A stretch of DNA of 64,000 bases, taken from a virus. Position 1 is the stretch's first letter. Each line of letters begins with the position of its first letter. The position numbers were made by a program, and so were the translations under genes. The stretch covers positions 62,001 to 126,000 of the IMG/VR virus record IMGVR_UViG_3300015202_000004; one strand, 5' to 3'. Of this stretch, positions 26,555 through 33,828 are shown in pieces. The notes under the pieces were generated by a model. The model did no database searches. It was not told where the DNA came from and saw only the letters and a list, made by a program, of their open reading frames with translations.

Positions 26555-26865
26555 ATATTATTTTTGCATTCAAGGCAACTTTTTTTACTTTTAAAAGCTT
26601 TTTCAGTTGACTTTTCCATTCCGGCAAGAATGGTATCTGGATAAACCTGGCATAAAGTAAGCCCAGGTAAACCTTTGATGTGAGTTATTCCTTCGTATTT
26701 TACGAAGCTTCCATTATCGCATTGTGGGTTTCGACACTCTGCATTTGTTCTGAAACTCCAACCGCATTCGCATTTAGTCCAACAACGGCATCCTGCGCTT
26801 TGCCGATTTCCGCATTGCGTACAACTTAAATCTAAGGTATCAATGGCTAGATTTATTGGTTCCAT
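26548..26865 (-). CDS. Cys-rich zinc-ribbon protein, 105 aa
   Basis: Three or four Cys pairs (CTQCGN, CRCWTKCECG, CRNPQC, CLECKN), suggesting a multi-zinc protein. Start at ATG 26865. TGA stop is formed by bases 5-7 of tRNA-Thr, so transcript processing by RNase P would trim the message at its stop codon. Confidence 0.65.
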   Translation of the reverse strand: MEPINLAIDTLDLSCTQCGNRQSAGCRCWTKCECGWSFRTNAECRNPQCDNGSFVKYEGITHIKGLPGLTLCQVYPDTILAGMEKSTEKAFKSKKSCLECKNNMP

Positions 26866-26889
26866 GCTCCTATTATAACACACAATTTA

Positions 26890-26975
26890 TGGTCGGGAAA
26901 GTGGGACTTGAACCCACACGCCATCACTGACAACAGATTTTGAGTCTGCCGCGTCTACCATTCCACCATTCCCCG
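26890..26975 (-). tRNA. tRNA-Leu(CAA)
   Basis: Class II, 86 nt. Anticodon loop CTCAAAA, long variable arm, T-loop TTCAAGT, encoded CCA. First of three adjacent Leu tRNAs. Confidence 0.95.
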
Positions 26976-26980
26976 ATAAT

Positions 26981-27068
26981 TGGTCCTTCAGGCGAGACTC
27001 GAACTCGCAAGCCTTCACAGGCGACGGATTTTAAATCCGGTGTGTATACCCAGTTCCACCACTGAAGG
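26981..27068 (-). tRNA. tRNA-Leu(TAA)
   Basis: Class II, 88 nt. Loop TTTAAAA, acceptor CCTTCAG/CTGAAGG, encoded CCA. Confidence 0.95.
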
Positions 27069-27074
27069 ATATTT

Positions 27075-27159
27075 TGGTCGGGGCTAAGAGACTTGAACTC
27101 TTACGTCTTTCGACACTGGCTTCTAAGACCAGCGCGGCTACCAGTTACGCCAAACCCCG
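27075..27159 (-). tRNA. tRNA-Leu(TAG)
   Basis: Class II, 85 nt. Loop CTTAGAA, acceptor CGGGGTT/AGCCCCG, encoded CCA. Confidence 0.93.
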
Positions 27160-27169
27160 ATATAATCTA

Positions 27170-27198
27170 TTTATAGCATTACTTATTGTTTTTGTCAA
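27170..27198 (-). promoter_or_regulatory. Consensus promoter for the Leu tRNA group
   Basis: TTGACA-N17-TATAAA, 10 bases before tRNA-Leu(TAG). Confidence 0.85.
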
Positions 27199-27313
27199 GT
27201 AGTAAATATTTATGCCATCTAAACCAATTATGGTCTTTTGCTGTTTTTAATCTATGACATTTTAAACACAAAACTTGATATTTTTTTATTATAGTATACA
27301 AAGTTAGAAAATT
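27179..27313 (-). pseudogene. HNH endonuclease C-terminal relic
   Basis: Leftward frame reads YQVLCLKCHRLKTAKDHNWFRWHKYL to a stop at 27179, the 'LC..CH..KT' end of an HNH domain. The promoter for the Leu tRNAs lies inside it. Confidence 0.6.
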
Positions 27314-27327
27314 AATTTATTTGAACT

Positions 27328-27410
27328 AGCCGGAAGGCGGATTCGAACCGCCGAGGGATTTCTCCGCCAGTTTACAAAACTGGTCCTATCGGCCACTAAG
27401 GGATTCCGGC
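27328..27410 (-). tRNA. Class II tRNA with Thr anticodon TGT
   Basis: 83 nt. Acceptor GCCGGAA/TTCCGGC, D-loop with GG, symmetrical CCAGT-TTTGTAA-ACTGG anticodon arm, a 14-nt variable arm (27346-27372 side) and canonical T-loop TTCGAAT. No encoded CCA; discriminator T. Normal tRNA-Thr is class I, so the long variable arm is out of place. Confidence 0.8.
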
Positions 27411-27425
27411 AAGGCTTGTGTAAGT

Positions 27426-27454
27426 ATTATATGCGATTCACTAAGCTTTGTCAA
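27426..27454 (-). promoter_or_regulatory. Consensus promoter
   Basis: TTGACA-N17-TATAAT upstream of the class II tRNA at 27328. Confidence 0.9.
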
Positions 27455-27737
27455 CACGAATGGTGTTATAATTCAGATAGTCTAGATTCATCACTAGGAT
27501 ATTGTCGGATTTTTTCTGAAGAAAGCATGTCACTTTACCAGGCATGAAAGGAATATCAATCGTCGCAAATGAACCATCTTCGGCAATTTTATGTATCTTA
27601 ATTCTATTTACGTCAAACGTATCCGACAAAATATAATTAAGTGGACTATCACTTGTTTTTTCTTGAAAAGCTTTATTTTCAGATAGCTTTGCTTTAAGAA
27701 CATCTAATTTAGCTTGGTAAAAAGACCAGTATTGCAT
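27441..27737 (-). CDS. Hypothetical protein, 98 aa
   Basis: ATG 27737 or an in-frame TTG at 27746. Mixed alpha/beta, no motif. Its 3' end overlaps the next promoter. Short spacing to the FC.WL paralogue pair suggests one operon. Confidence 0.55.
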   Translation of the reverse strand: MQYWSFYQAKLDVLKAKLSENKAFQEKTSDSPLNYILSDTFDVNRIKIHKIAEDGSFATIDIPFMPGKVTCFLQKKSDNILVMNLDYLNYNTIRVDKA

Positions 27738-27739
27738 TC

Positions 27740-27967
27740 CTAACAATTGTATAACCTTATTGTGGGGTCATGTACTTGCGTAATACTTCCGGTACCATGA
27801 ATCTTCGTTAATAATTCATGGCTAGCACCAAAGCTAGGGTCAATTTCATAAGCGAATACCATCGCTAAATGACTCTTAATTGTATCCAACTGTTTTTGGG
27901 TTACAGAGCCTTCTTCACGAATTTCTAACCAACCTTTTAGCCAACTGCAAAAATCTTGACTTTTCAT
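27740..27967 (-). CDS. FCxWL-family phage protein, copy 2 (75 aa)
   Basis: Starts MKSQDFCSWLKGWLEI, then QLDTIKSHLAMVF. It aligns over its first 45 residues with the neighbour at 27969 (FC.WL.G..E....S.T..QL..I...L..VF), so the two arose by tandem duplication. A common small family of phage proteins; function unknown. Confidence 0.75.
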   Translation of the reverse strand: MKSQDFCSWLKGWLEIREEGSVTQKQLDTIKSHLAMVFAYEIDPSFGASHELLTKIHGTGSITQVHDPTIRLYNC

Positions 27968-27968
27968 A

Positions 27969-28172
27969 TTAACAATTGATTACCCCATCGTGAGTATTGA
28001 TATTTTTGTTTATAAAATTATTAACCGTTGGCATAGTCTCTCCACCAGAATGTGTAAAAACAGCATTTAATTCTTTACGAATTATTCCTAACTGACGGTC
28101 GGTTAAGGAATTTGTTTCGCTTAACTCAAACATTCCTTGTAGCCAATAACAAAATTCTCTTGGTGTCTTCAT
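27969..28172 (-). CDS. FCxWL-family phage protein, copy 1 (67 aa)
   Basis: MKTPREFCYWLQGMFEL start; ATG overlaps the stop of the dehydratase gene (TAATG). Tandem paralogue of 27740. Confidence 0.75.
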   Translation of the reverse strand: MKTPREFCYWLQGMFELSETNSLTDRQLGIIRKELNAVFTHSGGETMPTVNNFINKNINTHDGVINC

Positions 28173-29188
28173 TATTTCTTTAACCATTCTGGATGTTTAA
28201 GGCTCCACAATGTGGTTTTCTTCAAACATTCTTGTAAAGACAAAGGCGCTTCCCAACCTAAGTCCGCTATTTTAGTTCCATCTAATGAATAATGTAAATC
28301 ATGTCCAGGTCGAACAGTGTTTACACTAATCAGTTCGTAATCTAATTCTTTACCAATGAAACCCGAAATCAACTTCGCGACCGTAAGATTGTCAATGGCT
28401 TGTTCGCCAACAACATGGAAACGGTCTGGAAAAACTTTATCAGGATACTGGGCTGGCTTTACATTATTCACAATAAACAACATCGCATCAGCCAAATTCC
28501 TTGCATGAAGATAATGTCTTGTGCCAATTTCTCCATCTGGAGAAGCATGAATCGTCATCTTCTCGTCATTTAAAACTCGGTTAATAGTTTTGGGAATGAA
28601 TTTCTCAGGGTCTTGTCTTTCACCAATAATATTCATACAATTGATAATAACCAATGGTATGTTATATGTTCGCCACCACGAAATGGCGAAAGCCTCTTGT
28701 GCTGCTTTGGAAGCGCTATAAGGATTCGATGGTAAAATTGAATCCCATTCTTTTGAAGGTCTTCCAAATGGAACTGCACCGTATACTTCATCAGTAGATA
28801 AATGCAAGAACATCTTTGGTTTCAAAGCTCTTGATAATTCAAGCATTGTTAGCATAATATCAACGTTGTTCTTGACAAAAGGAACAGGCTCTGTTATTGA
28901 ACGGTCAACGTGACTCTCTGACGCAATATTTAAAATTACGTCTACGGCACCATTCTTTTCAATTTTATTAATAAGAATTGAACTGAACGGAACCATTAAA
29001 TCATGAGTAATAACTTTTACTCGATGTGATTCCGAAGGATGCGCCTTCATCGCCTCTGTAATACGGTCTGTGATTCCGTGGTGACGGAAAGAATCAGTTA
29101 CTGTAATGATAGCATCAGTGTTTATTAAAAAATGCTCTAATACGTGATGACCAACAAAGCCACCCGCACCTGTTAGTAAAATATGCAT
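28172..29188 (-). CDS. dTDP-glucose 4,6-dehydratase-like NAD-dependent epimerase/dehydratase
   Basis: 338 aa extended SDR. GAGGFVGHH near residue 7 binds NAD; STDEVYG near 133 and YSASKAA near 160 (Tyr, Lys) are catalytic; E in DEVYG matches the dehydratase group. Catalyses 4,6-dehydration of dTDP-glucose or a related nucleotide sugar, usually toward rhamnose. It may modify phage or host glycans; no other sugar genes are nearby, so the pathway is not clear. Confidence 0.88.
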   Translation of the reverse strand: MHILLTGAGGFVGHHVLEHFLINTDAIITVTDSFRHHGITDRITEAMKAHPSESHRVKVITHDLMVPFSSILINKIEKNGAVDVILNIASESHVDRSITEPVPFVKNNVDIMLTMLELSRALKPKMFLHLSTDEVYGAVPFGRPSKEWDSILPSNPYSASKAAQEAFAISWWRTYNIPLVIINCMNIIGERQDPEKFIPKTINRVLNDEKMTIHASPDGEIGTRHYLHARNLADAMLFIVNNVKPAQYPDKVFPDRFHVVGEQAIDNLTVAKLISGFIGKELDYELISVNTVRPGHDLHYSLDGTKIADLGWEAPLSLQECLKKTTLWSLKHPEWLKK

Positions 29189-29194
29189 TTCGGG

Positions 29195-29362
29195 CTACTT
29201 AGCGGATTCGTCTACTTTGACGTGTCCAGCTTCAAGCAATCGCTCTACGAGATATTGCGCCGAATGTGTGGCTTTGTTAAATTGCATTTCTGCGCTTTGC
29301 CATCCACCTTCCATCACAACTAATTCTTTGGTAACGAAATTAACTAGTTCTTGTTTTGTCAT
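29195..29362 (-). CDS. Hypothetical protein, 55 aa
   Basis: ATG 29362. Helical, 'MTKQELVNFVTKELVV' start. Overlaps the end of the peptidase-like gene by four bases. Confidence 0.6.
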   Translation of the reverse strand: MTKQELVNFVTKELVVMEGGWQSAEMQFNKATHSAQYLVERLLEAGHVKVDESAK

Positions 29363-29847
29363 TGTAATAAATCCCAAATATCTTGTGGTAAGACTTGACG
29401 ATAAGTTTTTTTAAAGTTTACTTTTTCAAAAACACAATAAGCTAACAAAGATGAACAAACAAAGCTAACAGGAGGACCTTGGCCCCATGTAGGTAAACCA
29501 ACAAATCCTAGCAAACTTCCGAAATCGTAGCTGTGACCTAAATTTGCCGTTGTCATAGCTATGGCTGCTTCTATGTCAGGAACAATTTTATTAGAAGGCA
29601 TACGTGCTTCGGTTACTACTTGTTGTAAGTCATCTTGTTCAATGACTTTATTTTCAGCACCCCAAGCAGCAATCATTTTGCCATCACCTAAAGCAATACC
29701 ACAATGTGTATATCCTTTAAATCCTTGAGCAATACGAATGATTAAATCACTAATACCGCCTCCATTTGTGAAAACTATAGTGCCTCTTTTAAAAGCTTGT
29801 TTTCCACTTGACAATGTAATAAGTAATGATTTACTAATTGCGTCCAT
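29359..29847 (-). CDS. Permuted NlpC/P60-like (YiiX-type) papain-fold protein
   Basis: 162 aa from ATG 29847 with AGGG seven bases upstream. THCGIALGDG near residue 47 gives the His and SFVCSSLLAYCV near 137 the Cys, the reversed His-then-Cys order of the permuted papain group (YiiX and relatives). Such proteins act as amidases or peptidases on cell-wall peptides or lipids. Could modify the envelope or act as acyltransferase. Confidence 0.7.
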   Translation of the reverse strand: MDAISKSLLITLSSGKQAFKRGTIVFTNGGGISDLIIRIAQGFKGYTHCGIALGDGKMIAAWGAENKVIEQDDLQQVVTEARMPSNKIVPDIEAAIAMTTANLGHSYDFGSLLGFVGLPTWGQGPPVSFVCSSLLAYCVFEKVNFKKTYRQVLPQDIWDLLQ

Positions 29848-29900
29848 TATATTTCCCTGCTTAAAAATGGCATCCATACGATAGCTAAACTTGTTTTTTG

Positions 29901-29972
29901 TAGTCTAGTAGAGAATCGAACTCTAATTTTTACCGCGAGAAGGTAAAGAATTAACCATTATTCGACTAGACC
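29901..29972 (-). tRNA. tRNA-Glu(CTC)
   Basis: Loop TTCTCGC, T-loop TTCGATT, D-loop with GG, first acceptor pair G-T. 3' ends ACAA, so only partly encoded CCA. Confidence 0.85.
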
Positions 29973-29997
29973 AAATGTTTCAACCCCAGGTTTTACG

Positions 29998-30171
29998 TTA
30001 ATTGAATTGTTCTTCGTCGTCTTTTAATTTGGTTTTATTCATTATAGCACATGTAACGGATTTAGTAAAATCGGTCGCGGCTTCAAAACCATTAAGTAAA
30101 AAGAAAGATGGAATTACAGCACCAGCTATAATTGCGCCCCCTACAAACAAAGCTTTTTTTAAAATATTCAT
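29998..30171 (-). CDS. Small membrane protein, 57 aa
   Basis: ATG 30171 with AAGGA upstream. Single hydrophobic segment (LKKALFVGGAIIAGAVIPSF) then a charged tail. Overlaps a promoter at 30041. Confidence 0.6.
   Translation of the reverse strand: MNILKKALFVGGAIIAGAVIPSFFLLNGFEAATDFTKSVTCAIMNKTKLKDDEEQFN
30041..30069 (-). promoter_or_regulatory. Promoter for tRNA-Glu(CTC)
   Basis: TTTACT-N17-TATAAT inside the small membrane gene. Confidence 0.5.
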
Positions 30172-30186
30172 ATTTGTCCTTAAATT

Positions 30187-30262
30187 TGGTGGGACCGGAG
30201 GGAATCGAACCCCCGACACGATGCTCTTCAGGCATCTGCTCTACCAACTGAGCTACAGTCCC
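30187..30262 (-). tRNA. tRNA-Phe(GAA)
   Basis: Canonical: loop CTGAAGA, D-loop AGTTGGTA, T-loop TTCGATT, encoded CCA. Compare the second Phe tRNA at 32357 with an altered elbow. Confidence 0.96.
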
Positions 30263-30268
30263 GTAAAT

Positions 30269-30556
30269 TTAAGCCGCTGGCCCTTCAGTTACTTCTTCTT
30301 TAATATCCATTATATGCTGATGCAAAGCGTCTAACTTATCATGTGTTTCATTACGAGCAGAATTAGCCGCGAACAAAAGCAAAATACTTAAACCATTGAT
30401 AATTAAATTCTCCATACCCAAACCGTTATCAAACTGACCATGAGATAAGTATGAACTTGCTGTCCAACCTACTAAGAATGCAATTGCAATTCCTAAAGAT
30501 AAAGGGTGTTGTGCGGCTTTATTTAAAAGCATTTGAAAAGCAATTAGAAACTTCAT
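30269..30556 (-). CDS. Low-affinity iron permease-like membrane protein
   Basis: 95 aa from ATG 30556. HPLSLGIAIAFLVGWTAS and IINGLSILLLFAANSARNETHDKLDALHQHI follow the small domain of the low-affinity iron permease family (PF04120), with two hydrophobic helices and the conserved N..T.....A...KLD. Could be inserted in the host inner membrane. A transport function in a phage is unproven. Confidence 0.65.
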   Translation of the reverse strand: MKFLIAFQMLLNKAAQHPLSLGIAIAFLVGWTASSYLSHGQFDNGLGMENLIINGLSILLLFAANSARNETHDKLDALHQHIMDIKEEVTEGPAA

Positions 30557-30561
30557 TATAC

Positions 30562-30738
30562 TCAATCAGTTGGGTGAATTTCACATCCAATGTAAACTAT
30601 CTTTACATTTTCAGTAGAATTAAGAGGGCGTTTTGATTGCTCGCGGTCAGCATTAGATTTACAATCGTTGCATTTTTCGGCTGCAACAAATGAAACGTTG
30701 TGACTTTTTGGTCGTCTGTAATCTTCTGGATTATGCAT
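30562..30738 (-). CDS. Small CxxC protein, 58 aa
   Basis: MHNPEDYRRPKSHNVSF start with CNDC near residue 24. Overlaps its neighbours at both ends, as expected in an operon. Confidence 0.6.
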   Translation of the reverse strand: MHNPEDYRRPKSHNVSFVAAEKCNDCKSNADREQSKRPLNSTENVKIVYIGCEIHPTD

Positions 30739-31360
30739 TATGATTTACCATTTTCTCGGCAATATCTTGGGGAAATGCATATGCTTTTTGTGGAGCATAA
30801 GGGCGTTCTTGAGGACTCATACTTTGAGGATTATGTGGGCCGTAATTTACCCATGCATTTTGTCCTAAAGTTTCACTAGCTAAGGCAGGTAAAGCTTCTT
30901 TTGGAAACATTTTACTATGTGCTTGATAAGCTTTTAATTCACCTTTAGGTCCAAATTCATGACCTGTATTAGCGTGTCCATGAATATCGTGAACTGCTCT
31001 AAAGAGTGAATTATAATTTTGCTTAGTGCCAGGTGCCATTTCTGCTAAAGGATGGTCTTTCTGCAAATCATCAACATTATACACTTTTAATTGTTTATTT
31101 GCAGCATCGTTACGCATATCATGTGACCTAGTGTAAGGCTCGTTTGGTGTAAAATGAAACTTCATGCCTTGATTTTTTAAGTCATTATACTGATTAAGTA
31201 CGTGATGTTTAAAGGAATCATAGGAACTTTTTGTAGCAGGGTCGCCAGGATTATGAACCGCTTGTTCATGAATTTGGCCGATATTAGCTAACTCATTTTT
31301 AGTATTCGTATTAAGACTACTAAATCTTCGTATGCTAGCAATATAAGTCATCCATTTCAT
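30731..31360 (-). CDS. Phage protein with HD-x-HGH motif, 209 aa
   Basis: Residues about 118-135 read AVHDIHGHANTGHEFGP, a cluster of five His with an Asp and Glu that could bind metal; later ALPALASETLGQNAWVNYG is highly ordered. Similar stretches occur in large phage 'polyvalent' and virion proteins, but I cannot name the family. Injection-associated or catalytic roles are possible. Confidence 0.65.
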   Translation of the reverse strand: MKWMTYIASIRRFSSLNTNTKNELANIGQIHEQAVHNPGDPATKSSYDSFKHHVLNQYNDLKNQGMKFHFTPNEPYTRSHDMRNDAANKQLKVYNVDDLQKDHPLAEMAPGTKQNYNSLFRAVHDIHGHANTGHEFGPKGELKAYQAHSKMFPKEALPALASETLGQNAWVNYGPHNPQSMSPQERPYAPQKAYAFPQDIAEKMVNHNA

Positions 31361-31385
31361 GGCGACTCCTTAAAGATTAAAAAAA

Positions 31386-31470
31386 TGGCTGCTAGAACAG
31401 GACTCGAACCTGTAGTGGCTTTCGCCGACGCATTAACAGTGCGCTCCGATACCATTCCGGTCACCTAGCA
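31386..31470 (-). tRNA. Class II serine-like tRNA with Asn anticodon GTT
   Basis: 85 nt. Acceptor TGCTAGG/TCTAGCA, discriminator G, encoded CCA, loop CTGTTAA, 14-nt variable arm, T-loop TTCGAGT. Discriminator G plus long variable arm are serine identity elements, but the anticodon is Asn. It differs from a Ser(GCT) loop by one base. Confidence 0.85.
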
Positions 31471-31483
31471 TTATACATTTATT

Positions 31484-31690
31484 TTAATACTTTAACGGGC
31501 TTTTGAACGAAACAATGTGTAAATCGCCTTGATTTTTTTCTAGTCCTGCCGCTGTTATTTCAACAGATAGAAAACCGCGTTCCTTAAGAAAAACTGTCAA
31601 GTTTTTAAGTCGGGCATGAACTTCTTCTTGATTCTCGCTCCCATTCAATGGGTACTTAAGTCGAAGTTCATATACAGAAGTCTCTTCCAT
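31484..31690 (-). CDS. Hypothetical protein, 68 aa
   Basis: 'MEETSVYELRLKYPLNG' start; two-strand helix two-strand pattern like a small ferredoxin-fold protein. Promoter -10 ends seven bases before the ATG. Confidence 0.6.
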   Translation of the reverse strand: MEETSVYELRLKYPLNGSENQEEVHARLKNLTVFLKERGFLSVEITAAGLEKNQGDLHIVSFKSPLKY

Positions 31691-31696
31691 TTATTT

Positions 31697-31725
31697 ATAT
31701 TACCACAGAATTGCCTCTGTGTCAA
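31697..31725 (-). promoter_or_regulatory. Consensus promoter, leaderless arrangement
   Basis: TTGACA-N17-TAATAT; the ATG at 31690 falls at the expected transcript start. Confidence 0.75.
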
Positions 31726-31726
31726 T

Positions 31727-31814
31727 TGGTGCATAGGGTAGGATTCGAACCTACGTATCGCTTCCGCGAAGCGGTTTTACAGACCGCCGTTTTTAGCCAC
31801 TCAACCACCTATGC
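31727..31814 (-). tRNA. tRNA-Tyr(GTA)
   Basis: Class II, 88 nt. Loop CTGTAAA, acceptor GCATAGG/CCTATGC, T-loop TTCGAAT, encoded CCA. Confidence 0.95.
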
Positions 31815-31824
31815 ATAAACCAAT

Positions 31825-32061
31825 TTATGCCGCAAGAAGTTCTGTCCCAGTTTCTTTAAAATTAGCTTCGGTGAGACACATGCCGGGAACGGCCTTGCCT
31901 ACGAAGTATCCCAAATGTTCGTTTCAGTTCTTATTGCAATGTTTACAAATTAGCATTTCACCACGACGAAATGAAGCCTGAGTAGCATTGGCTACTTTTT
32001 GCCTTGTAGTATTTCGGTCATACTTTTCTTGGCTACGTTCGATTGCTTCAAATGTGGTCAT
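31825..32061 (-). pseudogene. Small Cys protein gene interrupted by in-frame TGA
   Basis: ATG 32061 opens MTTFEAIERSQEKYD... with CKHC near residue 41, then TGA at 31924-31926. The same frame continues 33 more codons (NEHLGYFVGKAVPGMCL...) to TAA at 31825, with protein-like composition and a third Cys. Either a nonsense mutation or UGA readthrough. Confidence 0.55.
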
Positions 32062-32073
32062 GATAATTCTTTC

Positions 32074-32337
32074 TTAGTGCCCGTAATTAAATCCTAACAT
32101 AAATTTTCTACCACTTGCATAGTGAGTTATTAATGTATCTGAAAATCCGCAGCAACCATTTTTTTGTAAATTTTTATATTCCTCTTCTTCAAGGATATTT
32201 CCGATTTCTGCTACACGATAGTTATCAATACAAGGGTCATTAATTTTGTTAATTAATGATGATGCTCTTTTTGCTAAAAACAACCCTATTTCATCACCAT
32301 ATTTTAATTGAAACCATGTCACCCATTTATCGTACAT
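32074..32337 (-). CDS. Hypothetical protein, 87 aa
   Basis: ATG 32337 with AAGGA upstream; longer starts would fall inside the tRNA-Phe at 32357. Helical, one CC pair. No family. Confidence 0.6.
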   Translation of the reverse strand: MYDKWVTWFQLKYGDEIGLFLAKRASSLINKINDPCIDNYRVAEIGNILEEEEYKNLQKNGCCGFSDTLITHYASGRKFMLGFNYGH

Positions 32338-32356
32338 TTTTAATCCTTTAAAAAAT

Positions 32357-32431
32357 TGGCCGGGGAAGCGGGTAACGCTCCCGCGTCTCATGCTTTTCAG
32401 GCATACGCTAATCTGTCTCAGCTATTCCCCG
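32357..32431 (-). tRNA. tRNA-Phe(GAA), altered elbow
   Basis: Acceptor CGGGGAA/TTCCCCG, loop CTGAAAA, T-arm GCGGG-AGCGTTA-CCCGC instead of TTCxAxx, D-loop AGACAGAT with AG in place of GG, encoded CCA. Confidence 0.88.
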
Positions 32432-32503
32432 ATAAGTACGTTCCTATCCGCCGTCACGTACAACCGCTAGTTGGCGCATTTTCAGCGCTTCACATTTTAA
32501 AAT

Positions 32504-32577
32504 TGGCTTCCCCGAATGGATTCGAACCACTGTGACAACGTTCAAAGCGTTGCATCCTACCGCTAGATGACAGGGAA
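32504..32577 (-). tRNA. tRNA-Gln(TTG), canonical
   Basis: Loop CTTTGAA, D-loop AGCGGTA, T-loop TTCGAAT, discriminator G, encoded CCA. Confidence 0.95.
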
Positions 32578-32593
32578 ATATGTTTTAAATTTT

Positions 32594-32668
32594 TGGCTCC
32601 ATCGGTTGGTTCCGCCCCAACATCTTATTGTTCAAAGCAATGTATCCTACTAGTTAGACGACGATGGA
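32594..32668 (-). tRNA. tRNA-Gln(TTG), altered elbow
   Basis: Acceptor TCCATCG/CGATGGA, loop CTTTGAA, T-arm GTTGG-GGCGGAA-CCAAC, D-loop AACTAGTA (AG for GG), encoded CCA. A paralogue of the Gln tRNA 17 bases away that keeps the canonical elbow. Confidence 0.9.
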
Positions 32669-32674
32669 ATAAAT

Positions 32675-32749
32675 TGGCTCCCTCGGCTGGCTCCGCCCCA
32701 ACATTAATGGCTTCAGAGGCCATAGTCCTACTCATTAGACGACAAGGGA
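32675..32749 (-). tRNA. tRNA-Gln(CTG), altered elbow
   Basis: Loop CTCTGAA, T-loop GGCGGAG, D-loop AATGAGTA, discriminator G, encoded CCA. Confidence 0.9.
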
Positions 32750-32756
32750 ATAAATT

Positions 32757-32912
32757 TTATATTGATTCTTTTTCTAGAATTTTTCCGCGTAATTCATTCT
32801 TGTTTGAACGCGCTTTGTTGAATTTTCTCAACTTTGGATTGCAGGTAGAGCATTTTACTAATCTGTGAAATCGCTGCCATGCCTTGCCGCTTAAGTTAGT
32901 TTTGTATTGCAT
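32757..32912 (-). CDS. Small basic CxxC protein, 51 aa
   Basis: MQYKTNLSGKAWQRFHRLVKCSTC start, Lys/Arg-rich C-terminus. Fits exactly between two tRNAs. May be RNA-binding; no family. Confidence 0.6.
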   Translation of the reverse strand: MQYKTNLSGKAWQRFHRLVKCSTCNPKLRKFNKARSNKNELRGKILEKESI

Positions 32913-32923
32913 TTTAATCTTTT

Positions 32924-32998
32924 TGGTGGCCTATGTCGGTTCTGCCCCGACTTTCACTGTTCGAAAGACAGTTGTCCTAACTAGTAGACGAATAGGCC
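32924..32998 (-). tRNA. tRNA-Glu(TTC), altered elbow
   Basis: Acceptor GGCCTAT/ATAGGCC, loop CTTTCGA, T-loop GGCAGAA, D-loop ACTAGTTA, encoded CCA. A canonical Glu(TTC) lies at 50568. Confidence 0.9.
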
Positions 32999-33065
32999 AA
33001 GTATGTTATTTTATTAACTCAATTTACTATTATTATGGTAACACACTTTGCTTAAGGAGTCAAAC

Positions 33066-33632
33066 GTGGCTACCAAACGAACTGACGAAGAATATATTGA
33101 CGCGGCCAGACAATCTAAATATATGAAACAAATGTTGGAAATTTTAAATTTAAAAACAATGAATTATAAAAGTCTTAGAGAAAGGCTAAAAAGGTTAAAT
33201 ATTGATACTTCTCATTGGGAAACTCAAAATAATTTTAGATTCAAGAAAGGAAATCAATTAAATGTAAAACCTATATTAGAACAATTAGTCGAGTACGCGC
33301 CCAATTTAAAATCTTCTACGGTTAGAAATAAATTAGTCAAAGAAGGTCACTGGGTTTATCAATGTTATAATTGTAAAATATCTGATTGGGATAATAAGTC
33401 ATTAACTTTACAATTGGACCATATTAACGGAATAAATACTGATTATCGTTTGGAAAATTTACGTTTATTATGTCCCAATTGTCATTCGCAAACTGATACT
33501 TATTGTGGAAAAAATGTAAAAAGAAAAGAAAAATTAGTTAAAATTAAATTTTGCGAATGTGGAGTTAAAATTTATAAAAGTTCTAAAAACTGTGTTTCAT
33601 GCTCTAATAGAAAGAAGAAGAAACAGATTTGA
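33066..33632 (+). CDS. HNH homing endonuclease (rightward, inside the tRNA cluster)
   Basis: 188 aa from GTG 33066 with AAGGAG six bases upstream. N-terminal HTH-like region (MKQMLEILNLKTMNYKSLRERLKRLN), HNH core CYNCK...LQLDHINGINTDYRLENLRLLCPNCHSQT, and a C-terminal zinc pair (CECG..., CVSCSNRK). It is the only rightward gene between 26.5 and 63.9 kb, AT-rich, and sits between tRNA-Glu and tRNA-Asn: a mobile insertion. Confidence 0.9.
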   Translation: MATKRTDEEYIDAARQSKYMKQMLEILNLKTMNYKSLRERLKRLNIDTSHWETQNNFRFKKGNQLNVKPILEQLVEYAPNLKSSTVRNKLVKEGHWVYQCYNCKISDWDNKSLTLQLDHINGINTDYRLENLRLLCPNCHSQTDTYCGKNVKRKEKLVKIKFCECGVKIYKSSKNCVSCSNRKKKKQI

Positions 33633-33641
33633 TTTAAAAAT

Positions 33642-33715
33642 TGGCTCCCGAGGGTGTAATCGAAACACCTCCTTGCCCTTAACAGGGGCCTGCACGACCT
33701 TCATGCTACTCGGGA
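33642..33715 (-). tRNA. tRNA-Asn(GTT)
   Basis: Class I, loop CTGTTAA, acceptor TCCCGAG/CTCGGGA, T-loop TTCGATT, discriminator G, encoded CCA. Confidence 0.94.
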
Positions 33716-33734
33716 ATACATTTGAATTATTTTC

Positions 33735-33824
33735 TGGAGCGGCTAGGTGTCGAACCCGCTTCTCTGCTCGCGAAGCAGCGCATTAGCCTTCTGCCCTATA
33801 GACGGCATCCGTATGCTACGCTCC
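33735..33824 (-). tRNA. Degenerate class II tRNA-like gene (Ser-like)
   Basis: 90 nt. GGAGCG/CGCTCC ends, CTGCT...AGCAG variable-arm-like hairpin, TTCGACA T-loop in a poorly paired 18-nt T arm. A GGCTAAT stretch resembles a Ser(GCT) anticodon loop but its stem is mispaired. Probably a decayed tRNA-Ser. Confidence 0.45.
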
Positions 33825-33828
33825 ATCA

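Noticed and set aside
29998-30219. Longer start for the small membrane protein
   Set aside because: The extra N-terminus would lie in tRNA-Phe; ATG 30171 has a good ribosome site.
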